Source: Myxococcales bacterium (GTDB lineage: Bacteria > Myxococcota_A > Polyangia > Polyangiales > Polyangiaceae). Taken from it: DNA of 36,221 bases. Position 1 is the stretch's first letter; each line of letters starts with the position of its first letter. The stretch lies in the NCBI GenBank assembly GCA_005800325.1, contig SYFR01000488.1, forward strand, positions 1 through 36,221. Reading direction: 5' to 3'. Below, one piece after another: positions 25,961 to 35,008 of the stretch. The notes beneath the pieces were generated by a model. That model ran no database searches. It had not been told where the DNA came from and was given only the letters and a program-made list of their open reading frames with translations. Position numbers and translations under genes: made by a program.

Positions 25961-28087
25961 ATGAAGACAGCCCCAAGGTTCTACTCCAGCCGACGCGCTC
26001 GGCTCCAGATCAAGGAGCGGCTCGCGCCCGCGACGATCCCGACCGTGGATGCGCTGTGGATGTTGCGCCTGCTGGTGCGGGGGTGTGGGCTCGACTCCTT
26101 CGCGGCGGACGAGGACTGGCCGGAGGCGCGCGTGTGCGCCGCGATAGGTGTGGCCACCGACGCCGCCAAGCAAGACGACCTCGAGCGCTGGCGCGAAGTT
26201 CTCGCGACCCGGCTCGCGAAGGTCGAAGGCATGAGACGTCTGCGCCGCGAGCCCGTGTTCGTCAACGCGCGGCTGCTCGGTCGGGCGCTCGGCCTCACGC
26301 CCCTCGAGCAGCAGGTGCTCGCGCTCGTGGTGATGGCCCAGCAGCGCGCGTTGCTGAGCGACTGCGTGGACCAAGACCGCTCTCGCCGATTGAGCAGCAC
26401 GCTCGCCATCGCGCTCGGCGCGCCACGCGGGGACGTGAGCCAGGCGCTCCGGGCGGACGCGGCGTTGCGGTCGCTTGGCCTGGTGAAGGTCAAGAGCAGG
26501 CTGCCGCCTCGCGGGATGACCTCGTTCGCCCACACCATGACGCCGATGGACGGTCTCGAGGACGTGCTCGCCGGCGAGCACAAGACGCCCGCGCGGCTCC
26601 TCGCTCGCTTCTTCGCCTCCGAACGGCGCGCCAAGCTGACGCTCGCCGCCTATCCGCACGTCGCGGCGCAGGCACAGCTCGCGGCGCGCCTCCTCGAGGG
26701 CGCGTTCGCGCGCCGCGAGAAGGGTGTGAACATCCTCCTCTACGGCCTGCCCGGCTCCGGCAAGACCGAGCTCGTGCGTGCGCTCGCCCACGAGCTCGGT
26801 GCCAAGCTCTTCGGCGTGCGGTGCGAGGACTCCGACGGCGACCCCATGTCTGGCTCACCGCGCATGACCTCGTATTGTGTGTGTCAGAAGATCCTCGAGC
26901 GCGCGCCGCGATCGATCGTGCTGTTCGACGAAGCGGAGGACGTGTTCCCGCGCACGTGGAGCGGCATGTTCGGCCTGAGGCTCGAGACGGGGAACGACAA
27001 GGCGTGGACCAACAAGATGCTCGAGACCAACGGCGTGCCGGCGGTGTGGATCGCCAATCACGTCGACCACATCGATCCGGCCTACCTCCGTCGCTTCGAC
27101 CTCATCGTCGAGCTGCCCGCAGCGCCGCCGCCCGTGCGCCGCGCGATGCTCGACCGCCACGTGCGCGGCCTGTCGTTCGGGGAAGCGTTCCTCCGCGAGC
27201 TGGCTCACGACGGCCGCCTTCGCCCTGGTCACATCGAGCGGGCGGCGCGAGTCACCCGGCTCGCCGGTGTGGCGGGCCGCGACGAGGCCGAGGCCACCTT
27301 CGAGCTCGCGCTTCGCGGCACCCTTCGCCTCGCTGGGCCTCGCGAGCGCCTGACCGCGTCGAACGATGCGTGCCGCTACGATCCCGCGTTCGTCAACGCG
27401 AGCTGCGACCTCGGCCAGCTCTGCGACGGCCTCGCAGGCAAGCGCGGCGGAACCGCGTGCCTCTACGGCCCACCCGGCACAGGCAAGACGGCGTTCGCTG
27501 CGCACGTCGCCGAGCGGCTCGGCATGCCGCTCATTGCCTGCCGCGCCTCCGACCTCTTGAGCCGTTGGGTCGGGCAGTCGGAGCAGAACATCGCCCGCAT
27601 GTTCGAGCGCGCCACCGCGGAAGACGCGGTCCTGCTGCTCGACGAGGCCGACTCCTTCCTGGGCGATCGCCGCCGCGCCAACCACAGCTGGGAAGTGACG
27701 CAAGTGAATGAGCTGCTCGTGCAGATGGAGGGCTTCCGCGGCGTCTTCCTCTGCGCCACCAACCTCTACGACACGCTCGACCCGGCGGTGTTTCGGCGCT
27801 TCGCGCTCAAGGTTCGCTTCGAGCCGCTGCGGCCCGAGCAGCGCTGGCAGATGTTCCTCGCCACGCTGACGGAGCACGGGATTTCTCCGCCCCGCGAGGC
27901 ATCTTGCAAGGGCACGCGCGCGCGGCTCGACGCGCTCGACAAGCTCACGCCAGGCACCTTCGCCGCCGCGGCGCGCGGCCTCACGCTGCTCGGCGGCGGC
28001 TACGATCCGGACGCGCTCGTCGCCGCCCTCGAGGAGCAGCTCCGCCATCAACCGGGCTCTGCCGCACGCGTCGGCTTCGTTCGGTGA
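25961..28087 (+). CDS. Tandem-AAA+ ATPase, divergently paired with the WYL regulator
   Basis: Domain 1: LLYGLPGSGKTELVRAL, SIVLFDEAEDVF, DPAYLRRFD. Domain 2: LYGPPGTGKTAFAAHV, AVLLLDEADSFL, LDPAVFRRFALKV. Confidence 0.9.
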   Translation: MKTAPRFYSSRRARLQIKERLAPATIPTVDALWMLRLLVRGCGLDSFAADEDWPEARVCAAIGVATDAAKQDDLERWREVLATRLAKVEGMRRLRREPVFVNARLLGRALGLTPLEQQVLALVVMAQQRALLSDCVDQDRSRRLSSTLAIALGAPRGDVSQALRADAALRSLGLVKVKSRLPPRGMTSFAHTMTPMDGLEDVLAGEHKTPARLLARFFASERRAKLTLAAYPHVAAQAQLAARLLEGAFARREKGVNILLYGLPGSGKTELVRALAHELGAKLFGVRCEDSDGDPMSGSPRMTSYCVCQKILERAPRSIVLFDEAEDVFPRTWSGMFGLRLETGNDKAWTNKMLETNGVPAVWIANHVDHIDPAYLRRFDLIVELPAAPPPVRRAMLDRHVRGLSFGEAFLRELAHDGRLRPGHIERAARVTRLAGVAGRDEAEATFELALRGTLRLAGPRERLTASNDACRYDPAFVNASCDLGQLCDGLAGKRGGTACLYGPPGTGKTAFAAHVAERLGMPLIACRASDLLSRWVGQSEQNIARMFERATAEDAVLLLDEADSFLGDRRRANHSWEVTQVNELLVQMEGFRGVFLCATNLYDTLDPAVFRRFALKVRFEPLRPEQRWQMFLATLTEHGISPPREASCKGTRARLDALDKLTPGTFAAAARGLTLLGGGYDPDALVAALEEQLRHQPGSAARVGFVR

Positions 28088-28118
28088 GGCGCGCGACCCA
28101 TCCCCTCCACGATCGCGC

Positions 28119-28208
28119 GAGCGTGCCCGCCTGCCCGAGCGTGCCCGCCTGCCCGAGCGTGCCCGCCTGCCCGAGCGTGCCCGCCTGCCCGAGCCTGCCC
28201 GATCCTGC
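28119..28208. repeat. 18-bp tandem repeat (gagcgtgcccgcctgccc), 4 perfect units + 1 degenerate
   Basis: Direct reading; intergenic between the AAA+ ATPase stop and the FHA-GGDEF start. Confidence 0.96.
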
Positions 28209-28317
28209 TCTGCATTGACGTCCCCTCGGACGGAGGCGTACCCTCGGCGCGTCTCATGGTCCCGGCTCGGACGGGCGGCACCACGCCGTCGCTCGCCCCC
28301 GGACACGGCGGTCCTGC

Positions 28318-29214
28318 GTGGCGAATTTCGACGAGAAGACCCGAATTACCCAGATCATCCGACCGGCGGCGGAGGAGAGCCAAGCTCCGCGCACCGACTG
28401 CGTCGTCGTGATCTACACCAAGGAGCCTACGCTCCTCGGCAAGCGCTTCGTGCTCGACTCGAGCCCGCAGCGGGTCGGGCGTGGCACCGACATGGACATC
28501 GTGCTCGACAGCGACTCCGTCTCGCGCCGGCACGCGAGCTTCACCCTCGAGGGCGCGCACTGGGTGGTCGCCGACGAGGGCAGCACGAACGGGACCTACA
28601 GCAACGACGATCAGGTCGCGAAGGCCGTGCTTCGCAACGGCGACCGCATCAAGATCGGCTCGACGATCTTCAAATTCTTGTCGGGCGCGGACGTCGAGTC
28701 GCAGTACCACGAAGAGATTTACCGCCTCACGATCGTCGACGGCCTCACGCAGATCCACAACAAGCGGTACCTGCACGAGTCGCTCGAGCGGGAGCTCATC
28801 CGCGCGCGGCGGCATGGGCGGCACCTCGCCGTCATGATGTTCGATCTCGATCACTTCAAGCGCGTCAACGACGAGCACGGGCACCTCGCCGGAGACTTCG
28901 TGCTGAAAGAGATCGCGGCCCTCGTGCAAGGCGGGATCCGTCGCGACGAGATGTTCGCGCGCTACGGCGGAGAAGAGTTCTGCATCGTGCTGCCGGAGTC
29001 GATGCTCGACGGGGCGGTGGATCTCGCCGACCGCCTCCGCCAGCAGATCGAGAGTCACTCGTTCGTCTTTCAGAACGACCGCATCCGGGTGACCATCAGC
29101 GTCGGCTGCGCCGTCCTCAGCGAAGAAGATCGCAACGCCGCCGAGCTGCTCAAGCGCGCCGACGAGCGGCTCTACCAAGCGAAGAACTCGGGCCGAAACC
29201 GCGTCTGCGCATGA
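28318..29214 (+). CDS. FHA-GGDEF protein (probable diguanylate cyclase)
   Basis: FHA: QRVGRGTDMDIVLDSDSVSRRHASFTLEGAHWVVADEGSTNGTY. GGDEF: DGLTQIHNKRYLHE, FDLDHFKRVNDEHGHLAGDFVLKEIA, RYGGEEFCIVLPE. Confidence 0.95.
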   Translation: MANFDEKTRITQIIRPAAEESQAPRTDCVVVIYTKEPTLLGKRFVLDSSPQRVGRGTDMDIVLDSDSVSRRHASFTLEGAHWVVADEGSTNGTYSNDDQVAKAVLRNGDRIKIGSTIFKFLSGADVESQYHEEIYRLTIVDGLTQIHNKRYLHESLERELIRARRHGRHLAVMMFDLDHFKRVNDEHGHLAGDFVLKEIAALVQGGIRRDEMFARYGGEEFCIVLPESMLDGAVDLADRLRQQIESHSFVFQNDRIRVTISVGCAVLSEEDRNAAELLKRADERLYQAKNSGRNRVCA

Positions 29215-30506
29215 GCCACGCGCCCGTGCCGGGGCCGCGTTCGCTCGAGCTCGGTGCACGCATCGCCGGGGTCGAGTGCCCCGCATTCACGCATCGCCGG
29301 ACGACCCGCGCGGGCGCGGACGCAACGGACGCGGCGCCGATCGTGCTCGCCTCGGGCAGCGGCGCGACCCTCCTCGACGTCGACGGCAACCGCTACCTCG
29401 ACCTGGCGGCCGGGTTCGGCTCGGTGCTCGTGGGTCACGCTGCGCCGCGCATCGTGGCAGCGATCGCCGAACAAGCAGGAAGGCTCGTGCAAGGGCTCGG
29501 CGACGTCTACGCGAGCGACGTGAAGCTCGCGCTGCTGGAGCGGCTCGCGCGCCTGCATCCGAGCCCCGGCGCCCAGGTGTTGCTCGCGCAGAGCGGCGGC
29601 GATGCGATCGCGGCGGCGATGAAGACGGCGACGCTCGCGACGGGCCGGCACGCCTTCGTCGCGTTCGACGGCGCGTACCACGGCCTCGGCTACGCACCGC
29701 TCGCGGCGTGCGGATTTCGAGCGAGCTTTCGCGAGCCGTTCGCCCCGCAGCTGAACCAAGCGGTGAGCTTCGCGCCGTTTCCGGGGCTGCGCGGCGCCAC
29801 GGTGGAGGCGTCGCTCGCGTTCGTGTCCGACCTCTTGCGCGTGCGGCCGTGCGCCGCGGTCCTCGTCGAGCCGGTCCTCGGGCGCGGCGGCTGCGTCGTG
29901 CCGCCGGCGGGGTTCCTTCGCGAGCTGACGCGGCTCGCTCATCAGCACGGCGCGCTCGTCATCGCCGACGAGATCTGGACCGGGCTCGGCCGGGCGGGGA
30001 GCTGGCTCCGGTCGGCGGAGGACGGCGCCGTGGCGGACATTGTTTGTCTCGGCAAGGGGCTCGGCGGCGGCGTGTCGATCTCGGCCTGCATCGCGACGCG
30101 CGAGGCGATGCGCGGCTGGTGCCAGGGCGAGGTCGTGCACACGTCGACGCACGCGGGCTCGCCGCTCGCCTGCGCCGCGGCGCTCGCCACCCTCGAGGCG
30201 CTCGAAGAAGAGGCGCTCGTGGCGCGCTCGCGAGCGCTCGGCAGCGAGGCCGTGGAGCGCTTTCGCCGCGCCCTCGCGACCTCGAGGTTCGTGCGCGACG
30301 TGCGCGGCCGCGGGCTCATGATAGGCGTCGAGCTCGACGGCGCCGAGTGCGCGATGAAATGCGTGCGAGGGCTCCTGCGTCGAGGCATCGTCGTCGTCTC
30401 CGGCGGGATCGCGGGCGACGTCCTCACGCTGACCCCGCCGCTCACGATCGACGCCGAGGCGCTCTTCTCCTTCGGAGACGCGCTCGCCGAGGTGCTCGCT
30501 GCGTGA
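29211..30506 (+). CDS. Class III PLP-dependent aminotransferase
   Basis: ATGA overlap with FHA-GGDEF; LLDVDGNRYLDLAAGFGSVLVGH, LIADEIWTGLGRAG, CLGKGLGGGVSISACIAT (PLP Lys), HTSTHAGSPLACAAALATL. Confidence 0.92.
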   Translation: MSHAPVPGPRSLELGARIAGVECPAFTHRRTTRAGADATDAAPIVLASGSGATLLDVDGNRYLDLAAGFGSVLVGHAAPRIVAAIAEQAGRLVQGLGDVYASDVKLALLERLARLHPSPGAQVLLAQSGGDAIAAAMKTATLATGRHAFVAFDGAYHGLGYAPLAACGFRASFREPFAPQLNQAVSFAPFPGLRGATVEASLAFVSDLLRVRPCAAVLVEPVLGRGGCVVPPAGFLRELTRLAHQHGALVIADEIWTGLGRAGSWLRSAEDGAVADIVCLGKGLGGGVSISACIATREAMRGWCQGEVVHTSTHAGSPLACAAALATLEALEEEALVARSRALGSEAVERFRRALATSRFVRDVRGRGLMIGVELDGAECAMKCVRGLLRRGIVVVSGGIAGDVLTLTPPLTIDAEALFSFGDALAEVLAA

Positions 30507-31630
30507 GCCAGGTCGAAGAGAGCGACGCGCTTCACGGGCGCGTGGCGCAGTTCATCAAGGGCTCGCTCGCCGGCACCACGACCGAGGGCTTCGAGCAGCT
30601 CGCGCTCGCGCTCGCGCGCTACCAAGCTCGCCATGTCGATGCCGTCGCGCGAAGTCTCGCAGCGAACGGGCTCTCCGCGGCGAGCCTCGCAACCGTCGAA
30701 GCGATCCCCGCGATCCCCACCGATGCATTTCGCCTTCGCCGGATCGCCGCGCACCCGGAGTCCCTCGATGAGCGCGCGTTTCTGACGAGCGGCACGACCG
30801 CGGCCGAGCGCGGGCTGCACGCCATGCGCACGACGCGCACCTATCGGCTCGCGGCCCTCGCCTGGGCCGAGCGCCTGCTCTATCCAGGCCGCACGCCCGA
30901 CCTCGAGGTGCGCCTCGTCGGCCTGCTGGAGAACGAGCAGCGCGCGCCCGCGTCGTCCTTGAGCTTCATGATGGCGCGGCTCGCCGAGCGGCTGGGACGT
31001 GCGAGCTGGCACTTCGACGGCGAGCGACTCGATCTCGAGGGCGTGCGCCGCGCCGTCGAAGAGGCACGTCGGGCGCAAAGCCCCGTGTTTCTCGCGGGGA
31101 CGGCGTTCGCGCTCGCCGAGCTCGTCGACACGATCGGCGCGCTCCCGCTGCCGCCTGGAAGCTTCGCGATGCAGACCGGCGGCTTCAAGGGGCGCACCCG
31201 CGAGGTGTCGCCAGCCGAGCTCACGCGCGGGCTCGCCCGAGTCCTCGCGATGCCCGAGATCCGCGTCGTCGGCGAGTACGGCATGACCGAGCTGTCGAGC
31301 CAGCTCTACCAAGCGGCGCTCGCGCATGTCCTCGGGTGGTGCGCCGTGCCGCTGTCGCGCTCGGCCTATTACGCGCCGCCTTGGCTGCGTGTGACGGCGG
31401 TCGATCCGGCCACGCTCGCGCCGGTCCCGAGACACACCGAAGGGATCGCGCGCTTCGTCGATCTCGCCAACGTCGACTCCTCGGTGGCGATCCTCACGGC
31501 GGACCGCATCACGGTGCTCGACGACGGCGGCGTCGAGCTTCACGGCCGCGTCGCGGGCGCGCCGCCGCGCGGCTGCTCGCTCGCGCTCGAGCCGTTCCTC
31601 TCTCGCCATGCCGACGGCAAGCGAAGCTGA
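30503..31630 (+). CDS. LuxE-like acyl-protein synthetase/acyltransferase
   Basis: GTGA overlap; AIPTDAFR, AFLTSGTTAAERGLH, AMQTGGFKGRTREVS, VGEYGMTELSSQLY, PPWLRVTAVDPATLAPV; ANL-like motifs of the LuxE family. Confidence 0.82.
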   Translation: MSQVEESDALHGRVAQFIKGSLAGTTTEGFEQLALALARYQARHVDAVARSLAANGLSAASLATVEAIPAIPTDAFRLRRIAAHPESLDERAFLTSGTTAAERGLHAMRTTRTYRLAALAWAERLLYPGRTPDLEVRLVGLLENEQRAPASSLSFMMARLAERLGRASWHFDGERLDLEGVRRAVEEARRAQSPVFLAGTAFALAELVDTIGALPLPPGSFAMQTGGFKGRTREVSPAELTRGLARVLAMPEIRVVGEYGMTELSSQLYQAALAHVLGWCAVPLSRSAYYAPPWLRVTAVDPATLAPVPRHTEGIARFVDLANVDSSVAILTADRITVLDDGGVELHGRVAGAPPRGCSLALEPFLSRHADGKRS

Positions 31631-32687
31631 GCGCGACGTGGAGCGCGTCGGTCGCGTGCGGCGCATCCTCGCCGTCGGCCGTGAGCTCCGAGCCCCGGGG
31701 ACGCCACTCGGCCAGCGTGCGCGCGCGGAGCTGCTCCCTACCTGTGGGCTGTCGGGCCCGGGGCTCGAGCTCGCGCTCACGCAGCACCTCGAGGCGAGCG
31801 CCACCGACGAGGAGCTCCGCGCCTTCGTGTCGTGCGCCGCCACGCGCTCGGCCTGCCTCGTCGTGCTGGCCGCGAACGTGTGCACTGCGGCGCTGCGTGC
31901 CGTGGCGTTCGGGCTCGCGACCGCCCCGCGCGTGTTCGTGCGGCCGTCGCGCCGCGATCCGGCGCTCGCTCGCATCCTCGCCGACGTCCTCCACGAGGTC
32001 GTCCTCATCGACGACGTCGCCGTCGCCGCGCTCGAGATCGACGAAGCGCACCTCTACGGCAGCGACGCGGCGCTCGACGCGATCGCGCACACGCTGCCAG
32101 CGCACATCCACCGGCTTCGCCACGGCAGCGGCATGGGGCTCGCGCTCATCGACGAGGGGGCCTCGCTCGCGGACGCCGCCTCGCGCGTGGCCGCCGATCT
32201 CGTCGCGTTCGATGGGCGAGGCTGCCTCTCCCCGAAGGTCGCGCTCGTGCAAGGGCCGAGGGAGCGCACGGAGTCGTTCGCGCGCGCCCTCGACGGCGAG
32301 CTCGCGATGTTCGGCGCTCGCGTTCCGCGCGGGGAGCTCGATGCGGCAGCGCGGGCCGAGCTCACGCGCTTCGGCGGGACGATGTCGGCCGTCGGGCGCG
32401 TCTTTTCCGGCTCGGAGCACCTCGTCGCGCTCGACGACGAGCCCCGCGCGCTCCTGCTTCCGCCGGCGCACCGCGCGCTCACGGTGGTCCACGCATCCGA
32501 GCGGGTCGACGAGGTCGTGGCGCCGTGGCTCCCGTTCGTCACCTGCATCGGTGCCGACGACGCAGCGCGCGAGTCGTCGCTTGGGCGGCGCTTCTCGGCG
32601 AGCTGTCCGCGCGCGCGGTGGGCACCGCTTGGCGCGATGCAGCATCCGCCGTTCGATGGCCCCGTGGATCTTCGCGCGATCGCGTGA
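31608..32687 (+). CDS. LuxC-like acyl-CoA/acyl-protein reductase
   Basis: Overlaps luxE-like 3' end; LAANVCTAALRAVAFGLATAPRVFVRPSRRDP, FDGRGCLSPKVALVQG (catalytic Cys region), GRVFSGSEHLVAL, PWLPFVTCIG. Confidence 0.75.
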   Translation: MPTASEAERDVERVGRVRRILAVGRELRAPGTPLGQRARAELLPTCGLSGPGLELALTQHLEASATDEELRAFVSCAATRSACLVVLAANVCTAALRAVAFGLATAPRVFVRPSRRDPALARILADVLHEVVLIDDVAVAALEIDEAHLYGSDAALDAIAHTLPAHIHRLRHGSGMGLALIDEGASLADAASRVAADLVAFDGRGCLSPKVALVQGPRERTESFARALDGELAMFGARVPRGELDAAARAELTRFGGTMSAVGRVFSGSEHLVALDDEPRALLLPPAHRALTVVHASERVDEVVAPWLPFVTCIGADDAARESSLGRRFSASCPRARWAPLGAMQHPPFDGPVDLRAIA

Positions 32688-32742
32688 CCCGCTCGCGGCG
32701 TCTCTTCGCCGACGCCTCCTTCGCGGCGTCACGGTGGCGGCG

Positions 32743-34902
32743 TCACGGTGGCGGTGCGGGCGGTGCCTCGGCGACGTCGGGTCCCACCGACTCGAACAGG
32801 CAGTCGGACAGCGAGCCGAACGGCAACGAGTAGAGGAAGCCACGCGGGAGGTAGGCCTTCGGCAGGGACTCCCCGTCGAGATCGAGGTCGTCGCCCTCGG
32901 CTTGCCACGCCGCGCGGACGCCGTCGTTGTAGACAGCCGCCTTCGCGAGCTGGGCGCTCCACCCGCCCGCGCTCAGCTCGAGCTTCGTTCCCGAACCAAG
33001 CAGATGGCGGACGATGCGCTCGCGCTCGGTGCGCACCCACGCTGCGTCGAGCACCGCGACGTTGAGCTCTCCCTCGTAGGCGAGGCTGCGATTGTTCTTG
33101 TTCGCCGAGCCGACGCTCAGGAACACGTCGTCGACGACGAGGACCTTCGAGTGCACGAAAATAGGCTGAAAATACGCGTCCGTCTCGTCGATGACGACGA
33201 GGCTCGGATCCACGGCGACGTCGAAGGACTGCAGCGCCAGCGCGAGAAACCGATCCGGAAAGTTCGCCGCGAACAGCTCGAGGCTCTGATAGGTCCAGGC
33301 GCAGCCTGGGTCCGACCACTCGTTCACCGGGTTCGTGACGACGATGAGCAAGAGCCCGGGGACCGCTTGCATGCGCGCCAGGATTCGGTCGTTCATCATC
33401 GGCGCGCGAAAGAACTGATCTTCAATGAGGATGAACTTCTCGGCGCGATCGAGCGCGTTGAAGAAGCTCTCGGCGACGCTCTGCTCGGCGAGCGGCTCGG
33501 GCGAGGTGGCCGTGAGCTGCGCGAGAACGCCGTCGTCGTGCGGTGCCGGCGCGAGCGCGGGCGCAAGCGGGGTCGCGTGCTCGGAGTACTCGACGCCCGC
33601 ATCGAGCTGCAGCTGCCAGCGCCGCGCGAAGACGTCGTGCACGTCCGCGACGCTGGGCCCGTCGATGCGCACGACGTAGTCCTTGCGAGGCACGAAGTCG
33701 GGCAGCGCCTCGCGCGCGGCGACCGCGATGCGCTCGTCGAAGGTGGCGTCGAAGCTCATGCGAAGAGGCTCGAACACCGCGTGGGCCTCGGTGTCCCAGT
33801 CGGCGCCCTTGAGGTTCATGCCACCGACGTAGGCGACACGATCGTCGATGACGACGAGCTTCTGGTGGTAGCTCGCGTGCGGGACGTCGAGCCCGAGCGT
33901 ACCCTCGGCCAAGTCGACGGTGCGCGGCGGTACGTTCGACGCGACCGGCTCGTGCGCCTCGAACGACCAGGTCGCCCCATCCTCGAAGGTCGCGAGCGCG
34001 CGCGCGACAAAGTCGACGGGCTCGGGCTGAAGGAAATAGGCGCCGCTCGTCGGGTTCGCTTGTCCCATCACCTCGAAGTCGTCGCCCCCGTCGTCGCCGT
34101 GGGCTCGCAGCGGCGCGTCCATGGTGATGCCCGACAAGAGCCCGTCTTGATCGAGGAACTGATTCACGAGCACGCGTTTTTTCGCATCGCTGGCCTCGAG
34201 CACACCGAGGATCGTGTTCTCACGGCGCTGCTCGTCGGACAGGTACGGGTGGCTCTCGGGGTCGCGAGCGAGCTCGAAATCGCTCTCCCACCACCAGGTC
34301 GAGGCGAGCACGCTCGCGGTCGCAAGGGCGAGCTCGGCGTGGGTCGCGCCCCAGGCCGTGTCGCCCGCGGAGAAGAGCTCGACGCGGTTGCCGGCTCGCG
34401 GCGGCCGCCCTTGCGCCGAGAACCACTGGTGGCGCAGCCCGAGCACGACGCGATGGCGCGGCAGGCCCCCGGCCACGGTGGCGCTCTGGTGCGCGAGCGC
34501 GACGCCGTGCGCGCCCTCGCTCGACGGGCTCGTCAGCGAGACGGCGTCGAGCGACGTCGTCCCGTCGAACGCCACGGTGACGGTCATTGCGCCGTGGTCG
34601 GGCGCCGAGAGCTCGATCGAGAACGTGGCCGCTCGGGTCAGCGGGATCGTCGCGAGCGGCGCGGCTACGGTGAGCTCCATCCCATCGGCGAGCACGCGCA
34701 GTTTGGCGCCCGCGCCGAGAGGCCGCGCCCAGAGGTCGCGCGCATCCACCTCGAGCGTCGCGACGATCGGGCGATCGATGGTGTCGTTGCCATACGCGCC
34801 GTCGTCCTCTTCCGCGGTGTCGATCGTGCAGGCGGCGGCGACGCAAAGGCATGTCGCCCACATCGCCGCAACCGCGAGTCGTCGCACCATGACGACCACC
34901 AT
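32743..34902 (-). CDS. Phospholipase D-like lipoprotein with two HKD motifs
   Basis: MVVVMVRRLAVAAMWATCLCVAAAC lipobox; HQKLVVIDDRVAYVGGMN and HSKVLVVDDVFLSVGSANKNNRS. Confidence 0.9.
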   Translation of the reverse strand: MVVVMVRRLAVAAMWATCLCVAAACTIDTAEEDDGAYGNDTIDRPIVATLEVDARDLWARPLGAGAKLRVLADGMELTVAAPLATIPLTRAATFSIELSAPDHGAMTVTVAFDGTTSLDAVSLTSPSSEGAHGVALAHQSATVAGGLPRHRVVLGLRHQWFSAQGRPPRAGNRVELFSAGDTAWGATHAELALATASVLASTWWWESDFELARDPESHPYLSDEQRRENTILGVLEASDAKKRVLVNQFLDQDGLLSGITMDAPLRAHGDDGGDDFEVMGQANPTSGAYFLQPEPVDFVARALATFEDGATWSFEAHEPVASNVPPRTVDLAEGTLGLDVPHASYHQKLVVIDDRVAYVGGMNLKGADWDTEAHAVFEPLRMSFDATFDERIAVAAREALPDFVPRKDYVVRIDGPSVADVHDVFARRWQLQLDAGVEYSEHATPLAPALAPAPHDDGVLAQLTATSPEPLAEQSVAESFFNALDRAEKFILIEDQFFRAPMMNDRILARMQAVPGLLLIVVTNPVNEWSDPGCAWTYQSLELFAANFPDRFLALALQSFDVAVDPSLVVIDETDAYFQPIFVHSKVLVVDDVFLSVGSANKNNRSLAYEGELNVAVLDAAWVRTERERIVRHLLGSGTKLELSAGGWSAQLAKAAVYNDGVRAAWQAEGDDLDLDGESLPKAYLPRGFLYSLPFGSLSDCLFESVGPDVAEAPPAPPP

Positions 34903-35008
34903 TCTTGCACGTCCCGCGGGCGCGGCTCGCCCCCCCTCTCGTCGCCGCGCGCCGATCGCGGCCGTTCGAGGCGGCATTCTCCGCGCCCTCCAACTAAGGT
35001 GCATCGCG

